Assembly (NCBI GenBank): GCA_014729945.1
Contig: WJJC01000196.1
Coordinates: forward strand, 1 to 52,122
Direction of reading: 5' to 3'
Length of the DNA: 52,122 nucleotides
Source of the DNA: Candidatus Bathyarchaeota archaeon
GTDB lineage: Archaea > Thermoproteota > Bathyarchaeia > TCS64
The position numbers and the translations under genes are program-made. Under the pieces are notes generated by a model, which saw only the letters and a program-made list of their open reading frames with translations, ran no database searches and was not told the origin of the DNA. Positions 44,282 through 52,122 of the stretch are shown in pieces (the first letter of the stretch is position 1; each line of letters starts with the position of its first letter).

Positions 44282-47200
44282 TCAATTTTTTGACTTGGGT
44301 TTCATGAAATCTGTGAGGTTAAACTGGTTATGAGTCTCCTCGGGTTCTTCCTCCCAGAACAGGGAATCAATCTCCTCTTCTATGAGCCTAATGCGGTCCT
44401 CATAGTATTTCCCTAGATCATATTTTTCTATGAGTCCTTTTGCTGGTTCAAGATATTTTTCGATACCCCCTTTATGCACTGTCTGAAGTATGGGGCCTCC
44501 GCATCTGTCACATATCCCTTTCAAAGGTGGCCGTCTGTACTTCTTGTTGCATTTAGTGCATCTGAAGGTTTGCCGCGTAAACGCTCGCAGGTTTCCCACT
44601 ATATCTTTCATAAAGTGGCTGTTAAGTATCTTTAATCCCACGACTTTCCCCTCGACTGCTCTTAGTTTCTTGGTGAGGTCCAGTTGGCTCTCCAGTTTTT
44701 CCAGCATCGATGGTAGCTTGTTGTATGCCCCTATATGACTGCCTAGGTTAATGTTGCTGCAATCATGAGTGTAGTTGAAGCCTGTGAACTGAGCTGGGGT
44801 CCCTAATCTTCCTCCCAATGTGTCTACGAGTGGTCCGAATTCGTTTGGCGCTGCTCCCCGCATACTCATCTTATAGAACTCAGGAGGGTATCTTTTAATC
44901 ACGTCTACGTTATGGCTTTCTTTATCCACTTCGCTGGGGTTGAGGTTAGGGATAACGAATAATGGTGCGTCCATTAAACCTCCGCTCTGTTCTGGTAAAT
45001 AGTCTCGGCTAAAGTTTAGTAATGGATCAAGAGCCATCATTATGGCGTCCTCGTCACCGTCACAGTTTCTACGTTTGGCTGCATGCCAGTATGGATGGGC
45101 GTAGCAGTTTCTAACTTTGGTCCATCCGATTAGTCTTCCAACTATTGCTGCGCTTGTGTGAGGCGCCATCCCGAGGACGATCTCACCTACTAGATCTTCT
45201 CTTGTCTCTTTTTTGTATACGGGATCCATCTTGTAAAAGTCTCTCATCTCATCATCGAGGAACTTTGTTACCTTAACTAGATAGTCTCCGCAGTCCTCGG
45301 GGAGTACTATGTCCTGTACTAGAAGTTCTAGCATCTGATCTCCTCTAGTTAATGTCTCGCCGTTTGTATCGTATTTGTAGCCAAGTTCCACAAGTTTCTC
45401 GATTGATGTACCAACTTCTTCTGGGGTGAAATGTGTTAATGGGATATCAGTGAGATCGTATCTTAGTGTTCCATCCTTGAACATGCTGAGGTCGTATCTA
45501 GCTCTTAGTATTCCTTTGCCAAGGTGTTCAGGTATCCTTTGCTCGTTCATCAATCTTTTTACGCATTTTATTTTGGGCGGTATCTGGCCACCTATATGTT
45601 TACGAGCTTTCTCAAGCTCTTCCCTTAGATCTATTTCAATAGATTTGTAACACACTGTTTTTATATCGCATCGTGGACAAACATCTGCTTTCGTCTTTGT
45701 GTTACAGCGAGAACACTGTCTCCCCATAACCGTCATGGAGCCACAGTTTTCACATATGAGAGACGTGGACTCATAGCCACATTCCGGGCACTGAAGATCG
45801 ATTAATTCTACCTTTATCTTGTCTCTTCTTTTACTTCTGGTGATGTCTCTTTGTGGCCCACCTGCGTTTCCCACCGGGTATAGACTGTGGATGTATGGAC
45901 TCATTTTTCTTTCTTTGGCTTTCTCGGGGCGCCCCATTCTGGCTCCAACATGTATGTAGGCTTTCTCTTTAACCGTAAATCCAGCCCATTTGTTTACTTG
46001 CTCAAGGCTGGTCTCTTGGTTTGAATCAACGTATCTCTGGTCTAGAGCTAGGCACTTTGCTATTATTGGCTCATACCCCTCAAAGTGAATCCTGCCGTTT
46101 GATACCCTGTGGGGTGCCAGTAATATTTCTAGAAGATTTTTCTCCTCGCGGCTTAGTTTAATCCCTTTGGCTCTGTTTCCCCACTGGTCTGCTAAGGTAT
46201 TTCTTAACTCCCGTAACTCGGATAATTCGATATTTGACCAATCAAATGTGTATCTTGGATGAAGTGGGACATCAAGTCTCGCTAATCGTAAAGCCTCCCC
46301 TGGACGTGGAGGGTCCATGAGATTTTCTAGAAGCAGATTAATTCTTTCTATGTCTAGTTCGGTTAGTTCCTCTACTGTTTTTTCTCCAACATTGGTGATA
46401 CAGTGTTCTAGATCGTATCTCCACTGATCTTCATCATATCCTGCGGGGAGAAGAGGCTGGTTAAACTGTATGAAGTCCCCTGCGTTGAATAATATGTCAC
46501 CGTTAAACAAGATAGTTTCTATCTCATCATAAACTCTAAGAGCTTCTTCCTCGTCTGGAACTCTTATAACTGAACCATTTTTTAATCGAACAATGGGAGG
46601 CTCAATGCTGTCAACAGGGCAGACCGCGGCAGATTTACCGGGTAGCTCTACTCGTAGCTGGAGTCCCGTGTTCATAAACTTGTTTAATGCTATCATGGTT
46701 GCTGGGTGCATTCCGCACGCCGCCAGTCCAGTGGTCCTAGATCTCCCGTATCTTAGACGGAAGCCTCCATCCGCGTTGGGGAAACTAAATACGGGGCGGC
46801 CTACTATGATTTCTTCCATAAACTGGGCTGTAGGTTTTTTCTTCTCTCCTTTCTCTTCTTTTTTCTTAATGTTTAACTTATTTAACCAATCCCATCCTTC
46901 TATACCAATTTTTTCACATATTCCACATAGTTTACGTGCTCTTCCAACTATGCCATCCACGACTACGATTAGTGCGCCGCCTCTTAGTCTATTTGTCTCT
47001 ATTCCTGAGACGTTTCTATAGTTGGAAACTTCATATCGGTCTGTGGATACGCCTGTGGGTTCGACTGGGAGGGACTTCATTGCTAGCTCTAGATCTTCAT
47101 CGGTTACGTGGTATTGAAAACGTCTGACGTTTTGTTCGTAGATTCTTACTTCTTCTATGAATCTGTTTACCATGTTTTCACTGGGTTTCCACTTGTCAAG

Positions 47201-47692
47201 GTTTAGTGCTCTTCTTACTACATCGGCTATTACAAGGGTGAGAGCTTGTGCTGTTCCTCCTGCTGGTCTGATTGGCCCAGCAAAATATACTGATAAGAAT
47301 TTAGTCTTATCCGGGTTCTGTTTGACTTTGATCTCGGGTATTCCCTCGATGGGTGCTATGGTAACTCCCTCTGTCATTATGGCGAGAGCGGTTCGTATCG
47401 CTTGGTCTGCAGCTTCTTCTTGCTCCATGACACCAAAGCGTCCAAGAGCAATTTCTTGTGCTATTTTGAAGCTCATTTCTCTGCGATCCATGTTTTCTAG
47501 TTCTCGCATCCTCTCTGTGATCCCCGGTGGACCTATGAGCTTCTCAATGCGTTCTGCGATGTCATGAGTTATTTTTGCGTCCACTTCGAGGCTGGCGTCT
47601 AATCCTTTTGACCTAGCTTTCTCAGCCAATTCGTACAGGTTTTTTAATTTATCCTCTAGTTCAGTGAAGTATTTTTCATAGTGAGGAGGCAT
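44282..47692 (-). CDS. polC: DNA polymerase D large (catalytic) subunit DP2
   Basis: The archaeal replicative polymerase D catalytic subunit. The two-barrel active site contains NCDGDEDAIMMALD (about residue 885), with the catalytic aspartates. Zinc-binding clusters are seen near residue 640-680 (CPECGYESTS, CENCGSM, CSRCNTKTKADVCPRC) and near 1060 (CTKCNKKYRR, CDRCGGPI). No intein interrupts it, unlike several euryarchaeal homologues. The last residues QFNLTDFM form a PCNA-interaction box. ATG 47692 is preferred over TTG 47707. The small subunit DP1 is not in this window. Confidence 0.96.
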   Translation of the reverse strand: MPPHYEKYFTELEDKLKNLYELAEKARSKGLDASLEVDAKITHDIAERIEKLIGPPGITERMRELENMDRREMSFKIAQEIALGRFGVMEQEEAADQAIRTALAIMTEGVTIAPIEGIPEIKVKQNPDKTKFLSVYFAGPIRPAGGTAQALTLVIADVVRRALNLDKWKPSENMVNRFIEEVRIYEQNVRRFQYHVTDEDLELAMKSLPVEPTGVSTDRYEVSNYRNVSGIETNRLRGGALIVVVDGIVGRARKLCGICEKIGIEGWDWLNKLNIKKKEEKGEKKKPTAQFMEEIIVGRPVFSFPNADGGFRLRYGRSRTTGLAACGMHPATMIALNKFMNTGLQLRVELPGKSAAVCPVDSIEPPIVRLKNGSVIRVPDEEEALRVYDEIETILFNGDILFNAGDFIQFNQPLLPAGYDEDQWRYDLEHCITNVGEKTVEELTELDIERINLLLENLMDPPRPGEALRLARLDVPLHPRYTFDWSNIELSELRELRNTLADQWGNRAKGIKLSREEKNLLEILLAPHRVSNGRIHFEGYEPIIAKCLALDQRYVDSNQETSLEQVNKWAGFTVKEKAYIHVGARMGRPEKAKERKMSPYIHSLYPVGNAGGPQRDITRSKRRDKIKVELIDLQCPECGYESTSLICENCGSMTVMGRQCSRCNTKTKADVCPRCDIKTVCYKSIEIDLREELEKARKHIGGQIPPKIKCVKRLMNEQRIPEHLGKGILRARYDLSMFKDGTLRYDLTDIPLTHFTPEEVGTSIEKLVELGYKYDTNGETLTRGDQMLELLVQDIVLPEDCGDYLVKVTKFLDDEMRDFYKMDPVYKKETREDLVGEIVLGMAPHTSAAIVGRLIGWTKVRNCYAHPYWHAAKRRNCDGDEDAIMMALDPLLNFSRDYLPEQSGGLMDAPLFVIPNLNPSEVDKESHNVDVIKRYPPEFYKMSMRGAAPNEFGPLVDTLGGRLGTPAQFTGFNYTHDCSNINLGSHIGAYNKLPSMLEKLESQLDLTKKLRAVEGKVVGLKILNSHFMKDIVGNLRAFTRQTFRCTKCNKKYRRPPLKGICDRCGGPILQTVHKGGIEKYLEPAKGLIEKYDLGKYYEDRIRLIEEEIDSLFWEEEPEETHNQFNLTDFMKPKSKN

Positions 47693-47791
47693 TTTGACAT
47701 CTATCAATTATGGGTACACCGGGGGTCTGTTTCAAATCCAGTGTTTATGTTATATAGTATAGAGTTTTAAACTGTACCTTGCTGAATAAAT

Positions 47792-48538
47792 TTAATCTGA
47801 GATGGCTTTGACTATCTCCCTTATGCGGTCTTCTACCTCCGACTCCTCTTCAACAAGAGTACCGGTAACTATGGCGCTTGCACCCGCTTTTTTTGCAGCT
47901 AATGCTGCATTGGGTTCTCTAATCCCTCCACCTACTATGATAGGTATGTCAGCATATTTTGTAACTGCTCCAATCATCTTGGGTGGTATGGGTTCGGGTG
48001 CCCCACTTCCAGCTTCTAGGTATACGAACCTCATTCCTAGAGTCTCAGCTGCTAGACTGTAGCCGACAGCTAATTTATTGTGTTTGAAACTCAGATATCG
48101 TGCCTGTCCGATGTATCCTGCTACGCAGCCTTCTCCAGCTATTATGTAACCCATTGGTATTGCTTCTAGTTGATGTTTTTTCACTATTGGAGCCGATATC
48201 ATCTGGGCGTCGATAAAATAGTAGGGGTTCTGGCTGTTAAGTAATGACATGAACCATAAGGCGTCAGCGTATTTACTTACCCCTATTGGACCATTAGGGA
48301 ACAAAATAACCGGTATTTTTACATTGTTTTTTATTTTTTTTACCGCTTCATCTAGCTCTGTCTGGGACGCGAGGGTCGAGCCTCCAATCATTATCGCGGA
48401 GGTTCCCCCTTTTTCCGCTTTAGTTGCAATTTTAGCGCAATCATATCCTGAGGATTTATCGGGATCAACTAATGTAAAATGGATCGTGTCTTTTTCCTGG
48501 ATCTTATCTAAAAGATACTGCTCTACTTTTCCTATCAT
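47792..48538 (-). CDS. Geranylgeranylglyceryl phosphate synthase
   Basis: The first committed step of archaeal ether lipids: joins geranylgeranyl diphosphate to sn-glycerol-1-phosphate. TIM-barrel with TLVDPDKSSGYD (metal/G1P binding), IMIGGST, FPNGPIGVSKYADALWFMSL, YLEAGSGAPEP and the phosphate-binding VGGGIR and GASAIVTGT. Start ATG 48538 overlaps the stop of the upstream Elf1 gene (AATGA). Confidence 0.95.
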   Translation of the reverse strand: MIGKVEQYLLDKIQEKDTIHFTLVDPDKSSGYDCAKIATKAEKGGTSAIMIGGSTLASQTELDEAVKKIKNNVKIPVILFPNGPIGVSKYADALWFMSLLNSQNPYYFIDAQMISAPIVKKHQLEAIPMGYIIAGEGCVAGYIGQARYLSFKHNKLAVGYSLAAETLGMRFVYLEAGSGAPEPIPPKMIGAVTKYADIPIIVGGGIREPNAALAAKKAGASAIVTGTLVEEESEVEDRIREIVKAISD

Positions 48539-48753
48539 TCTGAAGAATACTCCTCTACCCCATAGTATCTGTCTACGAAAATGCAATAGGCGTCTACTGT
48601 GTCAACTGTTTCTGGTATTGGGAATTGTTCTTTCAATCCACAGTGAGCGCATATGATTCTCCCTTTTCCTTCTTTTCTCCTAAGTACTACAGATACACTG
48701 TTCGTACCACATTTAGGGCAAAGGTATCGGCTTGGTAGTTTTCTTCTCATCAT
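48535..48753 (-). CDS. Elf1-like transcription elongation zinc ribbon
   Basis: 72 residues with a basic N-terminus (MMRRKLPSRY), a zinc ribbon with two Cys pairs (CPKCGT and CAHCGL) and the C-terminal DTVDAYCIFVDRYYG, matching the Elf1 family that binds RNA polymerase. It is coupled to GGGP synthase by overlapping stop and start. Confidence 0.82.
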   Translation of the reverse strand: MMRRKLPSRYLCPKCGTNSVSVVLRRKEGKGRIICAHCGLKEQFPIPETVDTVDAYCIFVDRYYGVEEYSSE

Positions 48754-48811
48754 TTAGATCACTTTCTGGTTTTTTCGACCCACTTTGTTTCCTCTATGGC
48801 ATAGGCTTAGT

Positions 48812-49606
48812 TTAACTAAGTCTTAAGATTAGTGGAAGCCGTCTCTTATGTTCGCTTGTTTTTATTCTCTGTGTTATGTTTTTTACTGTTTGCTTGTTTA
48901 ATTCGATTTTTTTAGCGATCTCATTGTTGGTGTAGCCTTTTTCCCATAGATAGAGTATAAGGTCTATTGTATCGTAATCGCATCCAAGTTCTTGTTCATC
49001 TGTCTGCCCTTTATAGAATCCTGGACTGGGTGGTTTATTTATGATGTTTTTAGGTATTTCAAGGTATGTTGCTAGTTGTTTAATGTTATATTTGTATAAA
49101 TCCCCTAGGGGTATGAGATCAACTCCGCCATCTCCATATTTGGTGAAGAACCCTGTCATTAACTCTGTTTTATTTGATGTTCCAATGACCATCTTTTGTT
49201 CAAGATTTGCATAGTAGTATGCTATTACCATCCGTATTCTTGAGCGAATATTACCTACCACTATTTTATTCGCGATATCAAAATTATCTAGGTTTTGTTG
49301 TGTCACATGTAATATGGCCGTGATATCGACCGTGTTACATGTGAGATTTAATTTTTTACAGTGTGACCTCACATCCATGATATCACTTTCAGGTGTGACA
49401 TCACGTTCGGGCATGGTAATAACCGTCACATTTTCAGGTCCTAAGGCATTTGTAGTAAGATGGAGAGTCACTGCGGAATCTATGCCTCCGCTATAGGCAA
49501 CAATAGCACCGTTTAACTTTGCTTTTTCAACCTCTTTTTTAATGAATTTAGTGATCTTAGCCTCAGTTTTATGGCAATTTATGCTGATGTCTTCTAATGA
49601 AATCAT
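48812..49606 (-). CDS. nadE: NH3-dependent NAD+ synthetase
   Basis: The enzyme amidates deamido-NAD using ammonia. The N-type PP-loop AYSGGIDSAVTLHL, the GTSNKTELMTGFFTKYGDGG block and PLGDLYKYNIKQLA are all conserved. No glutaminase domain is fused. 264 residues. ATG 49606. The gene is divergent from an unknown gene across a palindrome-bearing intergenic region. Confidence 0.94.
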   Translation of the reverse strand: MISLEDISINCHKTEAKITKFIKKEVEKAKLNGAIVAYSGGIDSAVTLHLTTNALGPENVTVITMPERDVTPESDIMDVRSHCKKLNLTCNTVDITAILHVTQQNLDNFDIANKIVVGNIRSRIRMVIAYYYANLEQKMVIGTSNKTELMTGFFTKYGDGGVDLIPLGDLYKYNIKQLATYLEIPKNIINKPPSPGFYKGQTDEQELGCDYDTIDLILYLWEKGYTNNEIAKKIELNKQTVKNITQRIKTSEHKRRLPLILRLS

Positions 49607-49821
49607 ATCAGAGATATGGTTGCAGGTCTTTTAATTAATGATTTCCGTAATATTAATTGCATTATACTATTAATGTCTTATGTGATGTTATTCTATTATT
49701 GATACGTAAGACTTATTTTACCGGTAAAAATGATTGGTTTAGGACCTCGTTTTCTCGTATACAATTTTGTCAACAAACATATATTCTAGGTGTGTGATAT
49801 CACTGTGAGGTTAAATCCCAA
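49607..49821. promoter_or_regulatory. Divergent promoter region with palindromes TTTTACCGGTAAAA and GTGATATCAC
   Basis: 215 AT-rich bases between nadE (-) and an unknown gene (+). A perfect 14-base palindrome TTTTACCGGTAAAA is at 49716-49729. A perfect 10-base palindrome GTGATATCAC is at 49794-49803, ending 18 bases before the + strand start and near its ribosome binding site (GTGAGG). Both look like operator sites. No further gene is seen. Confidence 0.55.
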
Positions 49822-50280
49822 ATGAGTTCTGAGGAATACCAAAAAATAGTAGAAAAAACGTTTCAGGACCCAATAACAGATATTTTACTGAAAAACAGTA
49901 ATTTGACTCGTATACAATTCGAAACAATTGTAATTGACATGTTAACAGATATAATATCTGAGAATAAGTTGTCTTTTGATGAAAAAATCCTATTTAGAAG
50001 CGAAAAAGTCAGTAGAGGCTCGTTTAGCCGTTCTTTATCTCAAGCAAGAAAAAATCTGATCTCAAGTATGTTTACAATAGTATTATTCAGTTATCTAGGA
50101 GTATTCGACGAAAGACCTTTTGATGAATATTACATACTAGCTGAACGGCTCAGGGAATATACTACAATGATTGAGTCTGAGGGTTCCGAGGTCTCAAAAA
50201 CAGACTTAAAACGATTTGAGAAGGAATTAATAGATGGTGTTGCCAAGTTGGCGAAACCTACAAGCATAAAACTGGTGTGA
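49822..50280 (+). CDS. Conserved archaeal protein of unknown function (152 aa)
   Basis: I cannot name this protein. It appears all-helical and charged: an N-terminal segment (EEYQKIVEKTFQDPITDIL), a middle region SRGSFSRSLSQARKNLISSM that is basic and could contact nucleic acid, and an acidic C-terminus. The SFSRSL-x-QARKN block resembles a short DNA- or RNA-binding helix. It is bracketed exactly by two GTGATATCAC palindromes, one before its start and one overlapping its stop. Confidence 0.6.
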   Translation: MSSEEYQKIVEKTFQDPITDILLKNSNLTRIQFETIVIDMLTDIISENKLSFDEKILFRSEKVSRGSFSRSLSQARKNLISSMFTIVLFSYLGVFDERPFDEYYILAERLREYTTMIESEGSEVSKTDLKRFEKELIDGVAKLAKPTSIKLV

Positions 50281-50286
50281 TATCAC
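50277..50286. repeat. GTGATATCAC palindrome at the end of the 152-aa gene
   Basis: A perfect 10-base palindrome overlaps the TGA stop (50278-50280) and runs into the 7 bases separating it from the convergent hypF end. The next bases, CATTATATCACGTGATGTAA, repeat the half sites. Identical 10-mers occur at 49794-49803 and 50859-50868, with close variants (GTGATATCG, ATGATATCAC, GTGACATCAC) near 49319, 49376 and 49395. Confidence 0.6.
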
Positions 50287-50287
50287 A

Positions 50288-52122
50288 TTATATCACGTGA
50301 TGTAACGAAGAAATTACTTGTCCAAGAGCTGAGCCACCATCTCCTGGAGGTACATTTACATTACGTAGTACCGTGTGACCAGCATTTTCCAGTCTTTTTG
50401 TTATGTGCGATGTAATAAATTCATTGACAAACACCCCTCCGGAGAGTGCAATTTTGTTTATTCCTGTGTCTTCAGATATCATTAATGCTATTTCGGTAAT
50501 GCCGTTAGCTAGATATTTTTGACTAAACGCTGCAATGTCCGCCTTCTTATGGTTATTTTTGTTTAAAATTAGGTATTTTAACATTTTACTTGTGTTTAGG
50601 GAATAAATACCATCTTTATCCTCTATTACGGATTTATGTCCTATTGTTTCATAATTACCATTAAATGCAAGGGCTTCAAGTCGCATCGCTGGTTCGCCCT
50701 CATATGATCTATAGTATGTTAATCCAAGTAATGCAGCAACAGCATCCAGTACACGACCAAAACTAGAGGTCTTAAGTACATCTTGACTACGCGATTGATT
50801 AAGAATAATATCTAACTCCTTTTTCCCGTGAGGTAACACGTGATTTATGTGATTGTTTGTGATATCACGTATCTCTTCATCTGCTAATACATTAGTCAAC
50901 CCAGAAATAAGCATCCTGTAAGGGTGGTAAGCGCATAGATCTCCTCCAGGCATGGGTAAATATTCAAGTTTTCCAAGCCTCTCATAGCCCGAATATGCTG
51001 CTTTTAACACCTCTCCACCCCATATTTGACCATCTTGACCATATCCTGCGCCATCTAAGGCTATTCCAATAACTTCTTCGTCCTTGATCATATGCTCAGC
51101 CATAACAGATGTGATATGCGCATGATGATGCTGTGATTTAACGAGCGGTACTCCCATCTCTTGTGATATCTTTTCCCCGTACTGTGATGTAATATAGTCT
51201 GGATGTAAATCACATGCAATCACATCCGGGTTACGTGTGATATTTAACAAATCACGCATAGTCTGAATGGCCTCTTTCTCAAATTCTAAACCCTCCAGTG
51301 TATCAATATCTCCAAGATACTGAGTCATGAAGGCTTTTCCGTTTGTTGCTATCGCTGCTGCATTCCTGAGTTCGGCTCCAAGGGCGAATGCTATCCCATT
51401 AGTTATAGGAATGTTAATTGGATCAGGGACATATCCACGGGATCGCCGCGTGAATGCAGGTTTGCCCTCGATAATTCTAATAACCGAATCATCAGCTCTG
51501 TTAATAATATCCCTGTCATGGAGTAAGAAATAGTCAGCTAAATCAGCTAACTCGTTAAAAGCGGCGTCATTTGTTATTGCCATCGGTACTCCCCGTTTGT
51601 TACCGCTGGTCATTACAAGAGCCGGCTCATCAAGTTGTTTGAATAATAGTGTCTGAATACCTGTATAGGGTAACATTACACCTACCGTGTCAAGTCCAGG
51701 TGCAACAAGGTCCGAGATCACCCTGTGTCTCTTCTTAAGCAACAGGATGGGCTTTCTCCATGAGGTCAGGTATTCTTCTTCAATATCGCTAATATAGGCG
51801 TATTTCTTGATCTCTTCAAGATTAGGTGACATTAATGCATAAGGTTGGTATTCTCTATTTTTTCTAAGTCGAAGCTTTTTAAGTACGTCGTCTTTTGTGG
51901 CTAATGATGCAAGATGTATACCCCCAATGCCTTTTATGGCTACAATATATCCTTGTTGAATATACCTAGCTGTCTTCTTGTATACGTTATTAGTCTCTAT
52001 TTTCTTTCTATATGGATCATAAAGACTCATAGTTGGTCCGCACTGTCTACAAGTGATTCCCTGAGCATCGAAACGTCTATCCCGTGGGTTATAATAATCT
52101 TCCTCGCAATCGTCACACATAG
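50288..52122 (-). CDS. hypF: Carbamoyltransferase HypF (partial, N-terminus outside window)
   Basis: HypF activates carbamoyl phosphate and loads it onto HypE to make the cyanide ligands of [NiFe] hydrogenase. The visible 610 residues begin in the second zinc motif (CDDCEEDYYNPRDRRFDAQG, CRQCGP), then the YrdC-like domain (IVAIKGIGGIHLASLAT, KNREYQPYALM, LVMTSGNKRGVPMA), then the Kae1-like domain with KSQHHHAHITSVMAEH, GIALDGAGYGQDGQIWGGE and the C-terminal VPPGDGGSALGQ. The acylphosphatase domain lies beyond the window end. Its presence implies hydrogenase genes elsewhere in the genome. Confidence 0.94.
   Translation of the reverse strand, partial: MCDDCEEDYYNPRDRRFDAQGITCRQCGPTMSLYDPYRKKIETNNVYKKTARYIQQGYIVAIKGIGGIHLASLATKDDVLKKLRLRKNREYQPYALMSPNLEEIKKYAYISDIEEEYLTSWRKPILLLKKRHRVISDLVAPGLDTVGVMLPYTGIQTLLFKQLDEPALVMTSGNKRGVPMAITNDAAFNELADLADYFLLHDRDIINRADDSVIRIIEGKPAFTRRSRGYVPDPINIPITNGIAFALGAELRNAAAIATNGKAFMTQYLGDIDTLEGLEFEKEAIQTMRDLLNITRNPDVIACDLHPDYITSQYGEKISQEMGVPLVKSQHHHAHITSVMAEHMIKDEEVIGIALDGAGYGQDGQIWGGEVLKAAYSGYERLGKLEYLPMPGGDLCAYHPYRMLISGLTNVLADEEIRDITNNHINHVLPHGKKELDIILNQSRSQDVLKTSSFGRVLDAVAALLGLTYYRSYEGEPAMRLEALAFNGNYETIGHKSVIEDKDGIYSLNTSKMLKYLILNKNNHKKADIAAFSQKYLANGITEIALMISEDTGINKIALSGGVFVNEFITSHITKRLENAGHTVLRNVNVPPGDGGSALGQVISSLHHVI

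Noticed and set aside
44282..47707. Intein or split in PolD DP2
   Set aside because: The frame is continuous and no splicing motifs (Cys/Ser at start, HN at end) interrupt the NCDGDEDA region where inteins usually insert.
1..52122. TAG recoded as pyrrolysine or another amino acid genome-wide
   Set aside because: In-frame TAGs at 5245, 24919 and in the S9 remnant replace Gln, Glu and Trp positions, which is what random nonsense mutation gives. At least nine intact genes end normally in TAG (moxR, HMG-CoA reductase, sufB, phoU, GNAT, SWIM, aminotransferase, phosphoesterase, the 114-aa gene), at positions matching family length.
1..52122. CRISPR array, insertion sequence or prophage
   Set aside because: I saw no regularly spaced repeats, transposase motifs, integrase, capsid or portal genes. 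tRNA-Gly and tRNA-Pro have no adjacent integrase or repeated 3' end.

Overview
The window is chromosomal DNA from an uncultured, probably anaerobic archaeon. Archaeal hallmarks are the large subunit of DNA polymerase D, geranylgeranylglyceryl phosphate synthase, Alba, an RPA-type single-strand DNA-binding protein, an Elf1-like zinc ribbon, Sec61 beta, Taw1/TYW1 and an archaeal-type tryptophanyl-tRNA synthetase. Two intron-less tRNA genes both carry an encoded CCA. Pyruvate:ferredoxin oxidoreductase, superoxide reductase and HypF ([NiFe] hydrogenase maturation) point to ferredoxin-based anaerobic metabolism with some oxygen defence. PolD excludes the classical Crenarchaeota; I cannot place the organism further from sequence alone.

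Layout. 0-5.6 kb is rich in broken genes: two MFS transporters, a GH3-like acyl-adenylating enzyme and a frameshifted zinc-ribbon membrane protein, around a KsgA/Dim1 gene and a conserved unknown. 5.6-8.6 kb is the porGD-porA-porB operon, divergent from a MoxR ATPase/vWA pair (8.8-11.1 kb). 11.3-15.9 kb holds a decayed S9 peptidase, an eRF1/Pelota-like protein, an intact MFS carrier, an amidohydrolase and a decayed surface protein. 15.9-21 kb, on the + strand, has a C-terminally shortened class II HMG-CoA reductase, a DUF362 protein, an isoprenylcysteine-methyltransferase-like membrane enzyme and a two-gene sufCB (minimal SUF) operon. 21-25.4 kb has a frameshifted HAD hydrolase, tRNA-Gly, a GyrI-like protein, taw1, two small unknowns and a dehydrogenase interrupted by an amber codon.

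25.6-35.1 kb carries trpS with a potentially structured leader, a GNAT acetyltransferase, a thioredoxin-like protein, and a phosphate operon pstS-pstC-pstA-pstB-phoU-aquaporin-phosphoesterase. Divergent from it is an AbrB-PhoU regulator, followed by tRNA-Pro. 35.2-40.8 kb has superoxide reductase, an M28 peptidase translationally coupled to a radical SAM enzyme, a phosphoesterase, a FrlD-like sugar kinase, a SWIM zinc-finger protein and a tiny membrane protein. 40.8-49.6 kb is core information processing and metabolism: RPA, class III aminotransferase, Alba, Sec61 beta, PolD DP2, GGGP synthase, Elf1 and NadE. The window ends in a 152-residue unknown bracketed by GTGATATCAC palindromes and a partial hypF.

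Two themes stand out. Many accessory genes are decayed while neighbouring core genes are intact. Several intact loci hint at unusual biology: an arsenic-type aquaporin in the pst operon, the peptidase/radical SAM pair, the trpS leader, the palindromes near 50 kb, and a MoxR with an altered Walker B whose amber stop lies in frame with its vWA partner.
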